64,000 nucleotides of DNA, from NCBI GenBank assembly GCA_902489275.1, contig CABTZK010000003.1:62001-126000 (forward strand), given 5' to 3'. The notes under the pieces are model-generated. The model was not told the origin of the DNA, did no database searches, and saw nothing but the letters and a program-made list of their open reading frames with translations. A program made the translations under genes and the position numbers. The stretch's first letter is position 1, and every line of letters starts with the position of its first letter. Below, piece by piece: positions 26,162-34,486 of the stretch. Source of the DNA: an uncultured Porphyromonadaceae bacterium (lineage in GTDB: Bacteria; Bacteroidota; Bacteroidia; Bacteroidales; Muribaculaceae).

Positions 26162-27361
26162 ATGTTGCTTTCATTAGCAGTCTACACAAGCACTTCGCTG
26201 ATTTTATATTATCTCGGGAGACATGTGTCTGCACGTGAGGCTAAAATGCGTTCCAATGGACTGAGGACAGCAAGGGCGCCTTTGTTCTCCTGGGAGATTA
26301 TCACATCGGTCGTCTTGCTGGTCTTTGTTTTCGGCCTGCGCTATGACACGGGCAATGACTACTTGCAGTACTATTGCAACTACCGCTACTATCAAGAGTT
26401 TGGCATGTTCAGTCGTGTGAATTTCGAGCCTGTCTTCAGGTGGATTACAGGGCTTTTCGCGTCGTCAGGCCTGCACTATGCTGCCTACTTTTGTTTTTGG
26501 GTTCTCTTGCAGGTATGCCTGGTTTACTTTTCTCTGCGAGACAGGAAGTTCTTGCTGCCCTGGCTGTGGGCCTTGCTCATCATGGGCCCTTATTGCAACA
26601 ACTGGCTGTCGTTTATTCGCCAGTGGACCGTGGCATTGATTTTTTTAGCCTCGATTCCATTGCTCGAACAACGCAAATTCATTCCCTTTGCAGTGATTAT
26701 CTTGCTTTGCATGACGCTGCACAAGTCGGCGTGGTTACTGCTTGCGGGATGTGCAATCCCATTCATGACGAAATTTGATGGGCACCGCAAGGCTTTCCTG
26801 TTGGTTTTCATCGTTTGCGTCCTGCTGGGCTTCAAGCCCGTTTGGTTAAGTGGATTGAGTTATTGCGCTAATGTGGTCGATCTGTTAGGCTATTCGTCCT
26901 ATCACGTTTGGTTAGACCCTCTCTTGGAAAAGAATTTTGCCATGCAGGGCATCGGACCTCTTCGGATGATTAAATTGTTGTTGGGTGTGATTGTCATTTG
27001 GTGCTATCCCACGGTCAAAAGACAGTTCCCAGGCGACCGGCTTTTGCCCATTTATTATAGTCTGGCGTTTGTTGCCGTTTGCTATGAGAACCTGACTCTC
27101 AACACTTCATTTTTCCTCCAGCGACCTTCCGATTACCTCTTCATTTTCACGCTCATCATGGTGGCCTACGTGGTTCACGTGTTTCTCCAAAAGCGTTGCT
27201 ACTGGAAAATGACAATGGTTTTAATGTGCGTTTGCGCCTACGTGCCCATTACGTTCGCCAAACTTCACTATTGGGATCCTGGCGATCAAAGCAGGATTTA
27301 TTACCATGCTGTCTATGCCGTCGATGATTATCTTGACAAGGACTATCAGGGCATCAAGTAA
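26162..27361 (+). CDS. EpsG-family membrane protein, probable Wzy polymerase
   Basis: 399 residues with about ten hydrophobic segments. It has the EpsG pattern: FGLRYDTGNDYLQYY in the first loop, NFEPVFRWI, NNWLSFIRQWTVALIF and TLHKSAW. EpsG/Wzy proteins join lipid-linked repeat units at the outer face of the inner membrane. I prefer the ATG at 26162; a TTG at 26153 is possible. It sits between wecC and the flippase gene as expected for a Wzx/Wzy system. Confidence 0.82.
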   Translation: MLLSLAVYTSTSLILYYLGRHVSAREAKMRSNGLRTARAPLFSWEIITSVVLLVFVFGLRYDTGNDYLQYYCNYRYYQEFGMFSRVNFEPVFRWITGLFASSGLHYAAYFCFWVLLQVCLVYFSLRDRKFLLPWLWALLIMGPYCNNWLSFIRQWTVALIFLASIPLLEQRKFIPFAVIILLCMTLHKSAWLLLAGCAIPFMTKFDGHRKAFLLVFIVCVLLGFKPVWLSGLSYCANVVDLLGYSSYHVWLDPLLEKNFAMQGIGPLRMIKLLLGVIVIWCYPTVKRQFPGDRLLPIYYSLAFVAVCYENLTLNTSFFLQRPSDYLFIFTLIMVAYVVHVFLQKRCYWKMTMVLMCVCAYVPITFAKLHYWDPGDQSRIYYHAVYAVDDYLDKDYQGIK

Positions 27362-27382
27362 CGTAAATCATGAAAGATCACA

Positions 27383-28687
27383 ATGCGCTCGCTATACGAC
27401 ACAGTTAAAAGCAAGATAAGCACTTCCGACATCGCTCACCGCATGTTCAACGGCGCGTCGTGGCTTGTGATTGGGCTGGCAATATCTAAAGTGCTGGTTT
27501 TGCTGGGGGGAATCTTGTGTGCTCACATTTTGGGAAAAGAGCAGTATGGGCAATTTGGCATGGTGAAATCCACGATTGGGATGTTTTTGGTGATTGGCGG
27601 AGCCGGATTAGGGGTGACGGCCACTAAATTCATCGCCGAGTTTCGTGATAGGGATAAGTCGCATGTGTCCTCGGTGTACATATTGTCGACGTTGTTCTCT
27701 TTATTTTTAGCTTTTCTTATCGCTGTGCTGGTGTTTTTGTTTTCCAATGAGATTTCAATCCAATTCCTGCGCACGGCCAGTCTTGTCAGTGCTTTGAAGA
27801 TGGGTGCTGTGATTCTGCTTTTCACCATTATCAATGTGGTGCAGAGCGGTGTGCTGTCGGGATTCGAGGACTTTAAGACCATTTCAATCAACACATTGAT
27901 AGGTAGCCTTGTCGAGGCGGCTGGAATGGTTGCAGGTGCTCACTTTTATGGTATCAACGGCGCTGTAATAGGTTATGGGATTGGATTTGTGCTCATTGCG
28001 CTGCTCAACCATATTTCCATACAGCGCATATTCCGGTTCAGAGAGATTAGCACGTCGTTGTCCTTAGTCAGGCGCGAGGATATTAAAATCTTGTATAATT
28101 TCACCTTGCCTGCGGCGGTTTCCACCTTGCTGGCGGGTCCCACATTTTGGGTTATCCGCACTATTATCGTGAAATATTGTGACTATGGAGAGCTGGCCAT
28201 TTACGATGTAGGCGACCAGTGGAAAATCTTTATCTTGTTTGTCCCGAGCACGCTGACCCAGATTCTTTTACCCATTTTGTCAAGCATCAACAAGGATGAC
28301 TCCAATAAGTTTTGGAAAGTGTTGAATGTCAATCTCTTGATGAATGCGTCAGCAGCGTTTGCAATTGCTGTTGTGGTGTGTTTAGTCAGCAATGTGATCA
28401 TGGGCATGTACGGCAAGGGGTTTGACGATCCTGTCCCCTTGATGTTGCTAGCCTTTTCAACCGTTTTCACGTCTACGTCGGTCGTGCTGGGGAATTCCAT
28501 CACAAGCATTGGCAAAATATGGGTCTTGTGCGCCTTCAACATCATCTGGTCAGGTGTGGCCATTCTGCTTTCCTACGTGTTTGTCAGGTGTGGCTTGAAG
28601 TCTTCGGGTGTGGCGTTGGCGTTGTTGATTGCTTATATCGAAAATACAATTGTACAATATATTTATTTAAAGTATGTCAAGAAGTAG
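27383..28687 (+). CDS. Wzx-like polysaccharide flippase (MOP superfamily)
   Basis: 434 residues with 12 predicted hydrophobic segments. The start is typical of Wzx: a short cytoplasmic helix, then GASWLVIGLAISKVLVLLGG and LGKEQYGQFGMVKST. It should flip undecaprenyl-diphosphate-linked repeat units across the inner membrane. The gene starts 21 bp after the EpsG-like gene and is AT-richer than kdsB or nifJ, as glycan-locus genes often are. Confidence 0.88.
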   Translation: MRSLYDTVKSKISTSDIAHRMFNGASWLVIGLAISKVLVLLGGILCAHILGKEQYGQFGMVKSTIGMFLVIGGAGLGVTATKFIAEFRDRDKSHVSSVYILSTLFSLFLAFLIAVLVFLFSNEISIQFLRTASLVSALKMGAVILLFTIINVVQSGVLSGFEDFKTISINTLIGSLVEAAGMVAGAHFYGINGAVIGYGIGFVLIALLNHISIQRIFRFREISTSLSLVRREDIKILYNFTLPAAVSTLLAGPTFWVIRTIIVKYCDYGELAIYDVGDQWKIFILFVPSTLTQILLPILSSINKDDSNKFWKVLNVNLLMNASAAFAIAVVVCLVSNVIMGMYGKGFDDPVPLMLLAFSTVFTSTSVVLGNSITSIGKIWVLCAFNIIWSGVAILLSYVFVRCGLKSSGVALALLIAYIENTIVQYIYLKYVKK

Positions 28688-28731
28688 CATGAGCCTCCAG
28701 TCGTTTCTCCATCTTAATAGGGTGATGCGTT

Positions 28732-29487
28732 ATGCCTGATATTCCAAAAGTCATCCATTACTGCTGGTTTGGCCGAAAGCCATTGCCGCCGTTGGCGTTG
28801 CGTTGCATTGCCTCATGGAGAAAGCACATGCCCGATCACGAGATCAAGGAATGGAACGAGGACAACTTCGATGTCAACATGATTCCGTACACCCGTCAGG
28901 CTTACGCTGCCCGAAAATATGCTTTCGTGAGCGACGTTGCCCGATTTTGGATTCTATATCACTATGGCGGTGTGTATTTTGATACCGATGTCGAGGTGCT
29001 GAAGCCATTAACTCCGCTGCTGGATAGAGGGCCGTTTATGGGTGTTGAGAATATGGTGAGTTTATCAACCGATCAGCTTAAGGTTGCACCAGGATTAGGC
29101 ATGGCCTGTGAGGCGGGAATGCCCGTAATCCGGCAATTCATGGAAATGTACAACAACCTTGAATTCTCTATGCAGGAAAATGGCAAATTTATGACTGTGG
29201 TTGATTTCGTGTCAAGGTCGCTGAATCGCGTAGGGCTAAAACATGTCAACGAGGTACAGCAAGTGGCGGGCATGACCATCTATCCTGCCGACTATTTCGC
29301 TGCGCGGAAAACTGCGGTTTGCAACATACCCCGCACCGAAAATTCTTATACCGTGCATCATTATGCCGGAAGCTGGTATCCCTGGCACATCAAATTGAAG
29401 TTGAAGATTGCGCGACTTCTGGGCACCAGCCTTTCTAAAATAGTGGTGAGCCTGAAGCGAGAGGTCTTGCGGGGCCCCAAGTCCTGA
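28732..29487 (+). CDS. Glycosyltransferase, GT32-like (Gly_transf_sug, DXD motif)
   Basis: 251 residues. It begins IPKVIHYCWFGRKPLPP and carries the DXD-type region YGGVYFDTDVEVLKPL after DVARFWILYHY; these are the hallmarks of the GT32/Gly_transf_sug family. It is cytoplasmic and would add one sugar to the lipid-linked repeat unit. Donor and linkage are not predictable here. The late HHYAGSWYPWHIKLK segment is also family-typical. Confidence 0.9.
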   Translation: MPDIPKVIHYCWFGRKPLPPLALRCIASWRKHMPDHEIKEWNEDNFDVNMIPYTRQAYAARKYAFVSDVARFWILYHYGGVYFDTDVEVLKPLTPLLDRGPFMGVENMVSLSTDQLKVAPGLGMACEAGMPVIRQFMEMYNNLEFSMQENGKFMTVVDFVSRSLNRVGLKHVNEVQQVAGMTIYPADYFAARKTAVCNIPRTENSYTVHHYAGSWYPWHIKLKLKIARLLGTSLSKIVVSLKREVLRGPKS

Positions 29488-29503
29488 AAAATCAAATTTT
29501 GTA

Positions 29504-30856
29504 ATGGATATTTTAAAGCGCTGGCAAACAAAGAGCTTTTTCGGATACGCATTGCTGCTCTATGTGGTTGTCTTTTTCTTTGTCTCTATCACTCAGCAGG
29601 GGAAGATTCCCCCCATTTCCATTGTCACGGTTCAGTTCCTTGGCGCTGTTCTCGTGTATTTCTGTTCGCTCGTTTATTCCAACCGCTCAATCAGCACCAC
29701 CCTGTTCATCATCTTCCTTTTTCAGCTGTCGGCCGGTTTCGGGTTGAGATATTTCAATGTGGAGTACTTTGGTGACCCGTTGGGCTACAAGCCCATGGAC
29801 TCGCTCTTTTACCATCGGTTTGCCAGCCACACGGGACTGTCATTCTCCAGCTTCATCAACTATTTGTTCTCTCATAACGTGATGATGGATGATATGGGAC
29901 AGAATATCATCGAGTTTCTGGTCTATCAGGCGGCAGGTTCTCCAGAGGCCGGGATGAGCTGGCTGGTTTTTGTCAATTCCGTGGCCATTACGCTCACTTG
30001 TTATTTTGTCTATCGAACCGCCATGAGGTTTTTTGAGCAGAAGGTGGCCATGTTCATGGCCTTTTTCTGGGGAATGGAGCTGTTTGCCGTCTACGTCTCG
30101 GCTGCAGGCTTGAAAGAGAACTTCATGGTGATGTTTATTGTGATCGCGTTGTTCTATACGGTCAAACTAAATGAGCAATTCACCCTGAAAGACTTCTTCC
30201 TGTCCCTGTTGTTTGCAAGCGCGGCTTTGTTGTTCCGCTTGCCCGTGTTCTACATGTTGGTAGCCTGCATCCTGTTCGTCATTGCTTTGAGGCTTCCCTT
30301 GGTCAAGCGTTACTTTTATGTGTTTATGCTGGTGATGTTAGGAGTAGCGACGATATATTACTATCAAACGATCGACGAGATTGCGCTCCAGCGAGGATAC
30401 AGTTATGACATTTTGCAAGAACTTGCGAGAAGTAAGAGCCGGGGCATCTCCTCCAGCATGATGTTTCTAACCAATACGCTTGCGGCTTTTTTCGGCCCAT
30501 TCCCCACAATGCTCACCGACGATAGCATGAAAGTGAATTATATCACCCTCTACAGTTTCTCCTCGTTTTGCAAGTTGATATATTCGTTTTTCTTTGCCTA
30601 TGGGTTGTATGGCATCATTCGATTCAAGAAGTTTGACTTGGTTCCCATGGTGCTATTTTGGGCGTTAGACACCTTCATGCTGCTCTTCACGCTGTTCGCC
30701 TTGCATGACCGCTACCAGTGGCCCCACATGCCATTCACGCTCATTATTGCAGGCTATGGTGTAGTGGCATGGTACGAGAACCGGCACGTGCTCAATTGGA
30801 AAAGGATGTATGTCTATTTTGCGTTATCCATGATTGTAGTCTACAATTTTCGATAA
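29504..30856 (+). CDS. Polytopic membrane protein of the polysaccharide locus, unknown
   Basis: 450 residues with about eleven hydrophobic segments and short loops. A long extracytoplasmic loop follows segment three (NVEYFGDPLGYKPMDSLFYHRFASH). The segment AAGLKENFMVMFIVIALFY recalls GT39-like or polymerase-like membrane proteins, but I do not recognise a family securely. Options: a second polymerase, a lipid-donor glycosyltransferase, or a modifying transferase. It follows the GT32 gene by 16 bp and is followed by a 74-bp gap. Confidence 0.75.
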   Translation: MDILKRWQTKSFFGYALLLYVVVFFFVSITQQGKIPPISIVTVQFLGAVLVYFCSLVYSNRSISTTLFIIFLFQLSAGFGLRYFNVEYFGDPLGYKPMDSLFYHRFASHTGLSFSSFINYLFSHNVMMDDMGQNIIEFLVYQAAGSPEAGMSWLVFVNSVAITLTCYFVYRTAMRFFEQKVAMFMAFFWGMELFAVYVSAAGLKENFMVMFIVIALFYTVKLNEQFTLKDFFLSLLFASAALLFRLPVFYMLVACILFVIALRLPLVKRYFYVFMLVMLGVATIYYYQTIDEIALQRGYSYDILQELARSKSRGISSSMMFLTNTLAAFFGPFPTMLTDDSMKVNYITLYSFSSFCKLIYSFFFAYGLYGIIRFKKFDLVPMVLFWALDTFMLLFTLFALHDRYQWPHMPFTLIIAGYGVVAWYENRHVLNWKRMYVYFALSMIVVYNFR

Positions 30857-30930
30857 CGTGCCTATGAAAAAAATGCTTGAAAAGTGAAAGCATGCTACCC
30901 ATATAGAGAATACAGAGAGTTAGAGCTGCT

Positions 30931-32001
30931 ATGGTAAATAGGAATATATCAAAAAAAGTCATCTCGGTAGGGCCCGATTTCAACCCGCCGCTGGGAGGAA
31001 TCGCCCAGGTTCTTTCCTACTACAATAGTGATGTGTTCGATGAGTTCAATGTCATCGTCAACTCTTGTCCGGGTAGCAAGTTAAGAAAACTTTACTGCGC
31101 CTTGTCGGCATTTTGGCTGTTGTTCTGGAAGTTGCTCGCCAGCAGCGACCTTTCGATTGTCCACATCCACACTGCGTCAAATGTGAGCTTTCGGCGTTCG
31201 GTGCTGTTCATGAAATTGGCTAAATTGATGCGACGCCAAGTGATTATGCACATTCATGCAGGCTCGTTTAAGACCTATTATGAGGCAAATCGGGACTTTG
31301 TGAAGTCTAACCTCATGAAATGTGATCGCATTCTGGCCTTGTCGCCCGTTTGGAAAGCGTTTTTTACCCAGGAAATAGGACTCAAGCACGTCGATGTGAT
31401 AAGCAATCTTGTTCCATTCCCCACTTTAGAGCGCATCAAGACCGACCCACAGAAAAAGATTGAGGCGTTATTCCTCGGGACGATCAAAGAGGAAAAGGGG
31501 ATTTTCGACTTGCTCGACGTGCTTGCTGCGCATCGTGAGCAACTGCAAGGCCATTTCTTGCTGCACGTGTGTGGCGATGGCGAGGTCGACCGTTTCTTGC
31601 GGCAAGTCAAGGACAATCGTCTCGAAGACATTGTTACTTTTGAGGGTTGGGTTATTCAAGAGCAAAAGGTGAGGTTGCTCAACCAATGCAATCTGCAAAT
31701 TCTCCCTTCCTATATCGAGGGTGTGCCGATTTGCCTGCTCGAGGCCATGTCCTATGGCCAGTCGATTATTTCAACCCGAATCGGGGGCATCCCTTCCATT
31801 GTGGAAGACCAGGTGAATGGCATTCTCATCGATCCTGGCGATAAGGAAGCGCTGTGGAATGCGATAGAGCAGCATTTGAGCCATCGGGAGCTGCTGGGCA
31901 AGTTTGCCACGAAGTCACAGCAAGTCGTCAAAAATTATTATCCCGATTGTGTAGCCCAGCAGTTGGAAAGTGTCTATAAGCAACTCTTAGCCAAGCAATG
32001 A
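30931..32001 (+). CDS. Glycosyltransferase, GT4 family
   Basis: 356 residues with a GT-B layout. The N-terminal domain has VGPDFNPPLGGIAQVL and MHIHAGSF; the C-terminal GT4 domain has ALFLGTIKEEKGIFDLLDV, HVCGDGEVDRFL and the donor-binding EX7E-like stretch PSYIEGVPICLLEAMSYG (E near 265 and 273). Retaining, nucleotide-sugar-dependent, cytoplasmic. Together with the GT32 and WecG-like enzymes it gives three candidate transferases for building the repeat on the WecA product. Its stop overlaps the next start (ATGA). Confidence 0.92.
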   Translation: MVNRNISKKVISVGPDFNPPLGGIAQVLSYYNSDVFDEFNVIVNSCPGSKLRKLYCALSAFWLLFWKLLASSDLSIVHIHTASNVSFRRSVLFMKLAKLMRRQVIMHIHAGSFKTYYEANRDFVKSNLMKCDRILALSPVWKAFFTQEIGLKHVDVISNLVPFPTLERIKTDPQKKIEALFLGTIKEEKGIFDLLDVLAAHREQLQGHFLLHVCGDGEVDRFLRQVKDNRLEDIVTFEGWVIQEQKVRLLNQCNLQILPSYIEGVPICLLEAMSYGQSIISTRIGGIPSIVEDQVNGILIDPGDKEALWNAIEQHLSHRELLGKFATKSQQVVKNYYPDCVAQQLESVYKQLLAKQ

Positions 32002-33113
32002 GCATGAAACACTTGGAACGCGTGGCATCGACAGCCCTTTGCCTGTTGCTCGCTTTGAGCACAAGCTCAGCAGGCATCCCGGCCGATGTGGGCCATTATG
32101 GAACAAACAATACTGTTCCCGATATAGCCTTGATTTATTGCGGGGGCGAGAACCGCCTGCCGTGGACCAAAGAGCAGTTTGTGCCCTACGTGACCCACCG
32201 ATTCCAGGACGGCCATGTGGAGTGGTTGTTTCAAGGATTCCTGATGATTGAGTTTAAGATCAATGGCAGGCTGCTGTATGCCTATCACAAGTCGTCACAG
32301 GAGATTTCCAAAAAACAAGATTGGCAACGGCTCATCGATAAAACTTTCCAGCCAGCTCGTGCGCTCCATGCGCTTGATGACTGCATCGAGGAGCAAAAGA
32401 GGATTTTAGGGAATCCACCTTTCCGCCACAAGGTCGTCATCACGCTGCCCACACCTGCTATTGGGCAAGGGGGCTGGGGAAGACTTAGCGGCAGGAAGTT
32501 GAATTTCAAGAGCCTAAATGACAGGTCACGTTCCCAAAAGTGGTATATTGACCAAGTGATTGCACAATTCAAGAGATGCCATTTTAGAAACATTGACTTA
32601 GAGGGATTCTATTGGGTTGACGAGAATGTGGTTGACAACGAGGCACTCACTACTCAAATCTCAAAATATCTGCACGACAAGCGGCTCAAACTCTACTGGA
32701 TTCCCTATTTCACATCGCCCGCGCTGTGGAAAGGGAGCAAAAAAGGATTTGATTACATTTATGTACAGACGAATTATTTCCTGCGCCCCAATATGGACTT
32801 GACCCGATTTGAGCACATTTGCGACATGGTAAAGAAATATGGCTGGGGATTGGAAGTTGAGTTTGACAACAAGTTGTTCTATAACCCAAAGTTATATATT
32901 AACCGCCTTAAGACGCACATTGACATGTTCGAGAGGAAAAAGGTTTTTGACCAGGCTGCGCTTTCCTACTATGACGGCGGCGGTATCTTGTGGGAATTGT
33001 ACACTGGCCATTGCCGGTACAATCCCGATCGACAGTCGGTTGAGAAAATTCAAAAGTTGATTGACCGGTTGGCTAAACACGTTGTCGAGAGGTACAAGAT
33101 GCGACGTCACTAA
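31998..33113 (+). CDS. Secreted DUF4855-like protein
   Basis: 371 residues with an N-terminal signal sequence (STALCLLLALSTSSAG). Then DIALIYCGGENR, VEWLFQGFLMIEFK, KVVITLPTPAIGQGGWG, RSQKWYIDQVIAQF, NIDLEGFYWVDE and LYWIPYFTSP, which is the conserved order I associate with DUF4855. The alternating strand-helix pattern with acidic and aromatic strand ends resembles a TIM-barrel glycosidase; enzymatic activity is inference. Coupled by ATGA to the GT4 gene, so it belongs to the polysaccharide operon and acts outside the cytoplasm. Confidence 0.7.
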   Translation: MSMKHLERVASTALCLLLALSTSSAGIPADVGHYGTNNTVPDIALIYCGGENRLPWTKEQFVPYVTHRFQDGHVEWLFQGFLMIEFKINGRLLYAYHKSSQEISKKQDWQRLIDKTFQPARALHALDDCIEEQKRILGNPPFRHKVVITLPTPAIGQGGWGRLSGRKLNFKSLNDRSRSQKWYIDQVIAQFKRCHFRNIDLEGFYWVDENVVDNEALTTQISKYLHDKRLKLYWIPYFTSPALWKGSKKGFDYIYVQTNYFLRPNMDLTRFEHICDMVKKYGWGLEVEFDNKLFYNPKLYINRLKTHIDMFERKKVFDQAALSYYDGGGILWELYTGHCRYNPDRQSVEKIQKLIDRLAKHVVERYKMRRH

Positions 33114-33119
33114 TGTGTT

Positions 33120-33692
33120 GTGTCTAAGGCCAGTAATTTAATTGTGAACATGATGAACCCCTTCCGGTTATTTTGCCTGTTGGCCTATTACGCTTTTGCG
33201 CGTTATCTTCCGCCCAGTTATGTCCCGTTGCTTGGCAAGCCCTCGAAGTGGCTGCGCTACCACATCTGCAAGCACATCTTCATGAAGTGTGGCAAGAATG
33301 TGAATGTAGAGCGCATGGCCTATTTCTCGTCGGGTTGCCATCTTGTTATTGGCGACAACTCAGGTATAGGTGTGCATGCCCATCTCCCCAGCGACATCGT
33401 CATCGGCAGCGATGTGATGATGGCACCCAATTGCTACGTTTTTGCAGCCAATCATCGATTCGACAAGACCGATATCCCCATGAGCCAGCAGGGCAATAGC
33501 CCGCGCCGGGTCACGGTGATTGAAGATGACGTTTGGATTGGACGCAATGTGATGATGACGCCTGGGCGGCACATTGCCAGAGGGACAATTGTTGCGGCAG
33601 GCTGTGTCCTGACTAAGGATTTTCCGCCTTACTCCATTGTGGGCGGTAATCCCTCAAAATTCATCAGGACGCGCCAACGTCGCCAGCAATAG
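33120..33692 (+). CDS. Hexapeptide-repeat acyltransferase
   Basis: 190 residues of left-handed beta-helix repeats. Family markers are CGKNVNVERMAYFSSGCHLVIGDN, VIGSDVMMAPNCYVFAANHRFD (with the catalytic-type His), VIEDDVWIGRNVMMTPGRHIARG and GGNPSKFIR. Most likely an O-acetyltransferase acting on a sugar of the repeat unit, or on free nucleotide sugars. The predicted start is GTG at 33120, 6 bp after the previous stop; an ATG at 33150 is the alternative. Confidence 0.88.
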   Translation: MSKASNLIVNMMNPFRLFCLLAYYAFARYLPPSYVPLLGKPSKWLRYHICKHIFMKCGKNVNVERMAYFSSGCHLVIGDNSGIGVHAHLPSDIVIGSDVMMAPNCYVFAANHRFDKTDIPMSQQGNSPRRVTVIEDDVWIGRNVMMTPGRHIARGTIVAAGCVLTKDFPPYSIVGGNPSKFIRTRQRRQQ

Positions 33693-33711
33693 CAGTTAAA
33701 ATAGGTTACTC

Positions 33712-34443
33712 ATGGAAAATATCAAGAAAATAGCGCTCAATGGGGTAGAGGTTTACCCTTTCTCCTCGTTCGGCCAGATTATTGATTTTATCGATGCTAA
33801 GAAAGGGATTCTTGTGGCCATTAATGCCGAGAAAATCCTCCATGCGACTCCAGCGACCCGCGCGTTGATCAACCGCAATATTGGCTATTGCGACGGCATG
33901 GGAGCCATGAAGGCGCTGCGCCAGCATGGCTGTGCCGATGCCGTGAAATTGCCAGGGTGCGAGCTGTGGCTCAACATCGTTGAGCGATTTCACAAAGAGA
34001 AATCGTTCTATTTGCTGGGCAGCAAGCAAGAGGTTGTTGAGGCTACGGTCCGAAAACTTAAAAAGGACTATCCTGGCGTTCAAGTGGCGGGCTACCACGA
34101 TGGCTATCTCACGACTTCCTCGATGCGCCAGCAAGTCATCGACGAGATTGTGGCCCTGAAGCCCGACGTGGTCTTTGTGGCCATGGGCTCTCCCAAGCAG
34201 GAACTCCTCATGGAGGAGTTGCAAAAGCGCCACCCGGCCATCTACCAGGGGCTCGGGGGCAGTTTCGATGTCTACACCGGTCACGTGCAGCGCGCTCCTC
34301 GCTGGTGGGTCGATCACAACCTGGAGTTTGCCTATCGCCTCATCAAGGAGCCCAAGCGCCTCAGGCGGCAGGTGCATCTTGTCAAGTTTGAGTGGTGGCT
34401 GTTGACAGGCAAGTTCAAAGGGAACGCCGATGAGCCGTTTTGA
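33712..34443 (+). CDS. WecG/TagA/CpsF-family glycosyltransferase (GT26)
   Basis: 243 residues. GT26 signatures: LVAINAEKILHA, GYCDGMGAMKAL, LPGCELWLNI, YLLGSKQEVVEAT, KPDVVFVAMGSPKQELLME, GLGGSFDVYTGHVQRAPRWW and LEFAYRLIKEPKRLRR. Members move ManNAcA (WecG) or ManNAc (TagA) to a lipid-linked GlcNAc. With wecC in the same operon, ManNAcA transfer is the more likely activity. It acts at the cytoplasmic face and is the last gene I assign to the polysaccharide locus. Confidence 0.92.
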   Translation: MENIKKIALNGVEVYPFSSFGQIIDFIDAKKGILVAINAEKILHATPATRALINRNIGYCDGMGAMKALRQHGCADAVKLPGCELWLNIVERFHKEKSFYLLGSKQEVVEATVRKLKKDYPGVQVAGYHDGYLTTSSMRQQVIDEIVALKPDVVFVAMGSPKQELLMEELQKRHPAIYQGLGGSFDVYTGHVQRAPRWWVDHNLEFAYRLIKEPKRLRRQVHLVKFEWWLLTGKFKGNADEPF

Positions 34444-34486
34444 GCGTTTCCTTGCATAGCATACATATTCATTAAAAATCATCATC

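Noticed and set aside
19683..34443. Recently acquired island with mobile elements around the polysaccharide locus
   Set aside because: Lower GC in several genes hints at transfer, but I see no integrase, insertion sequence, tRNA target or direct repeats at the borders.
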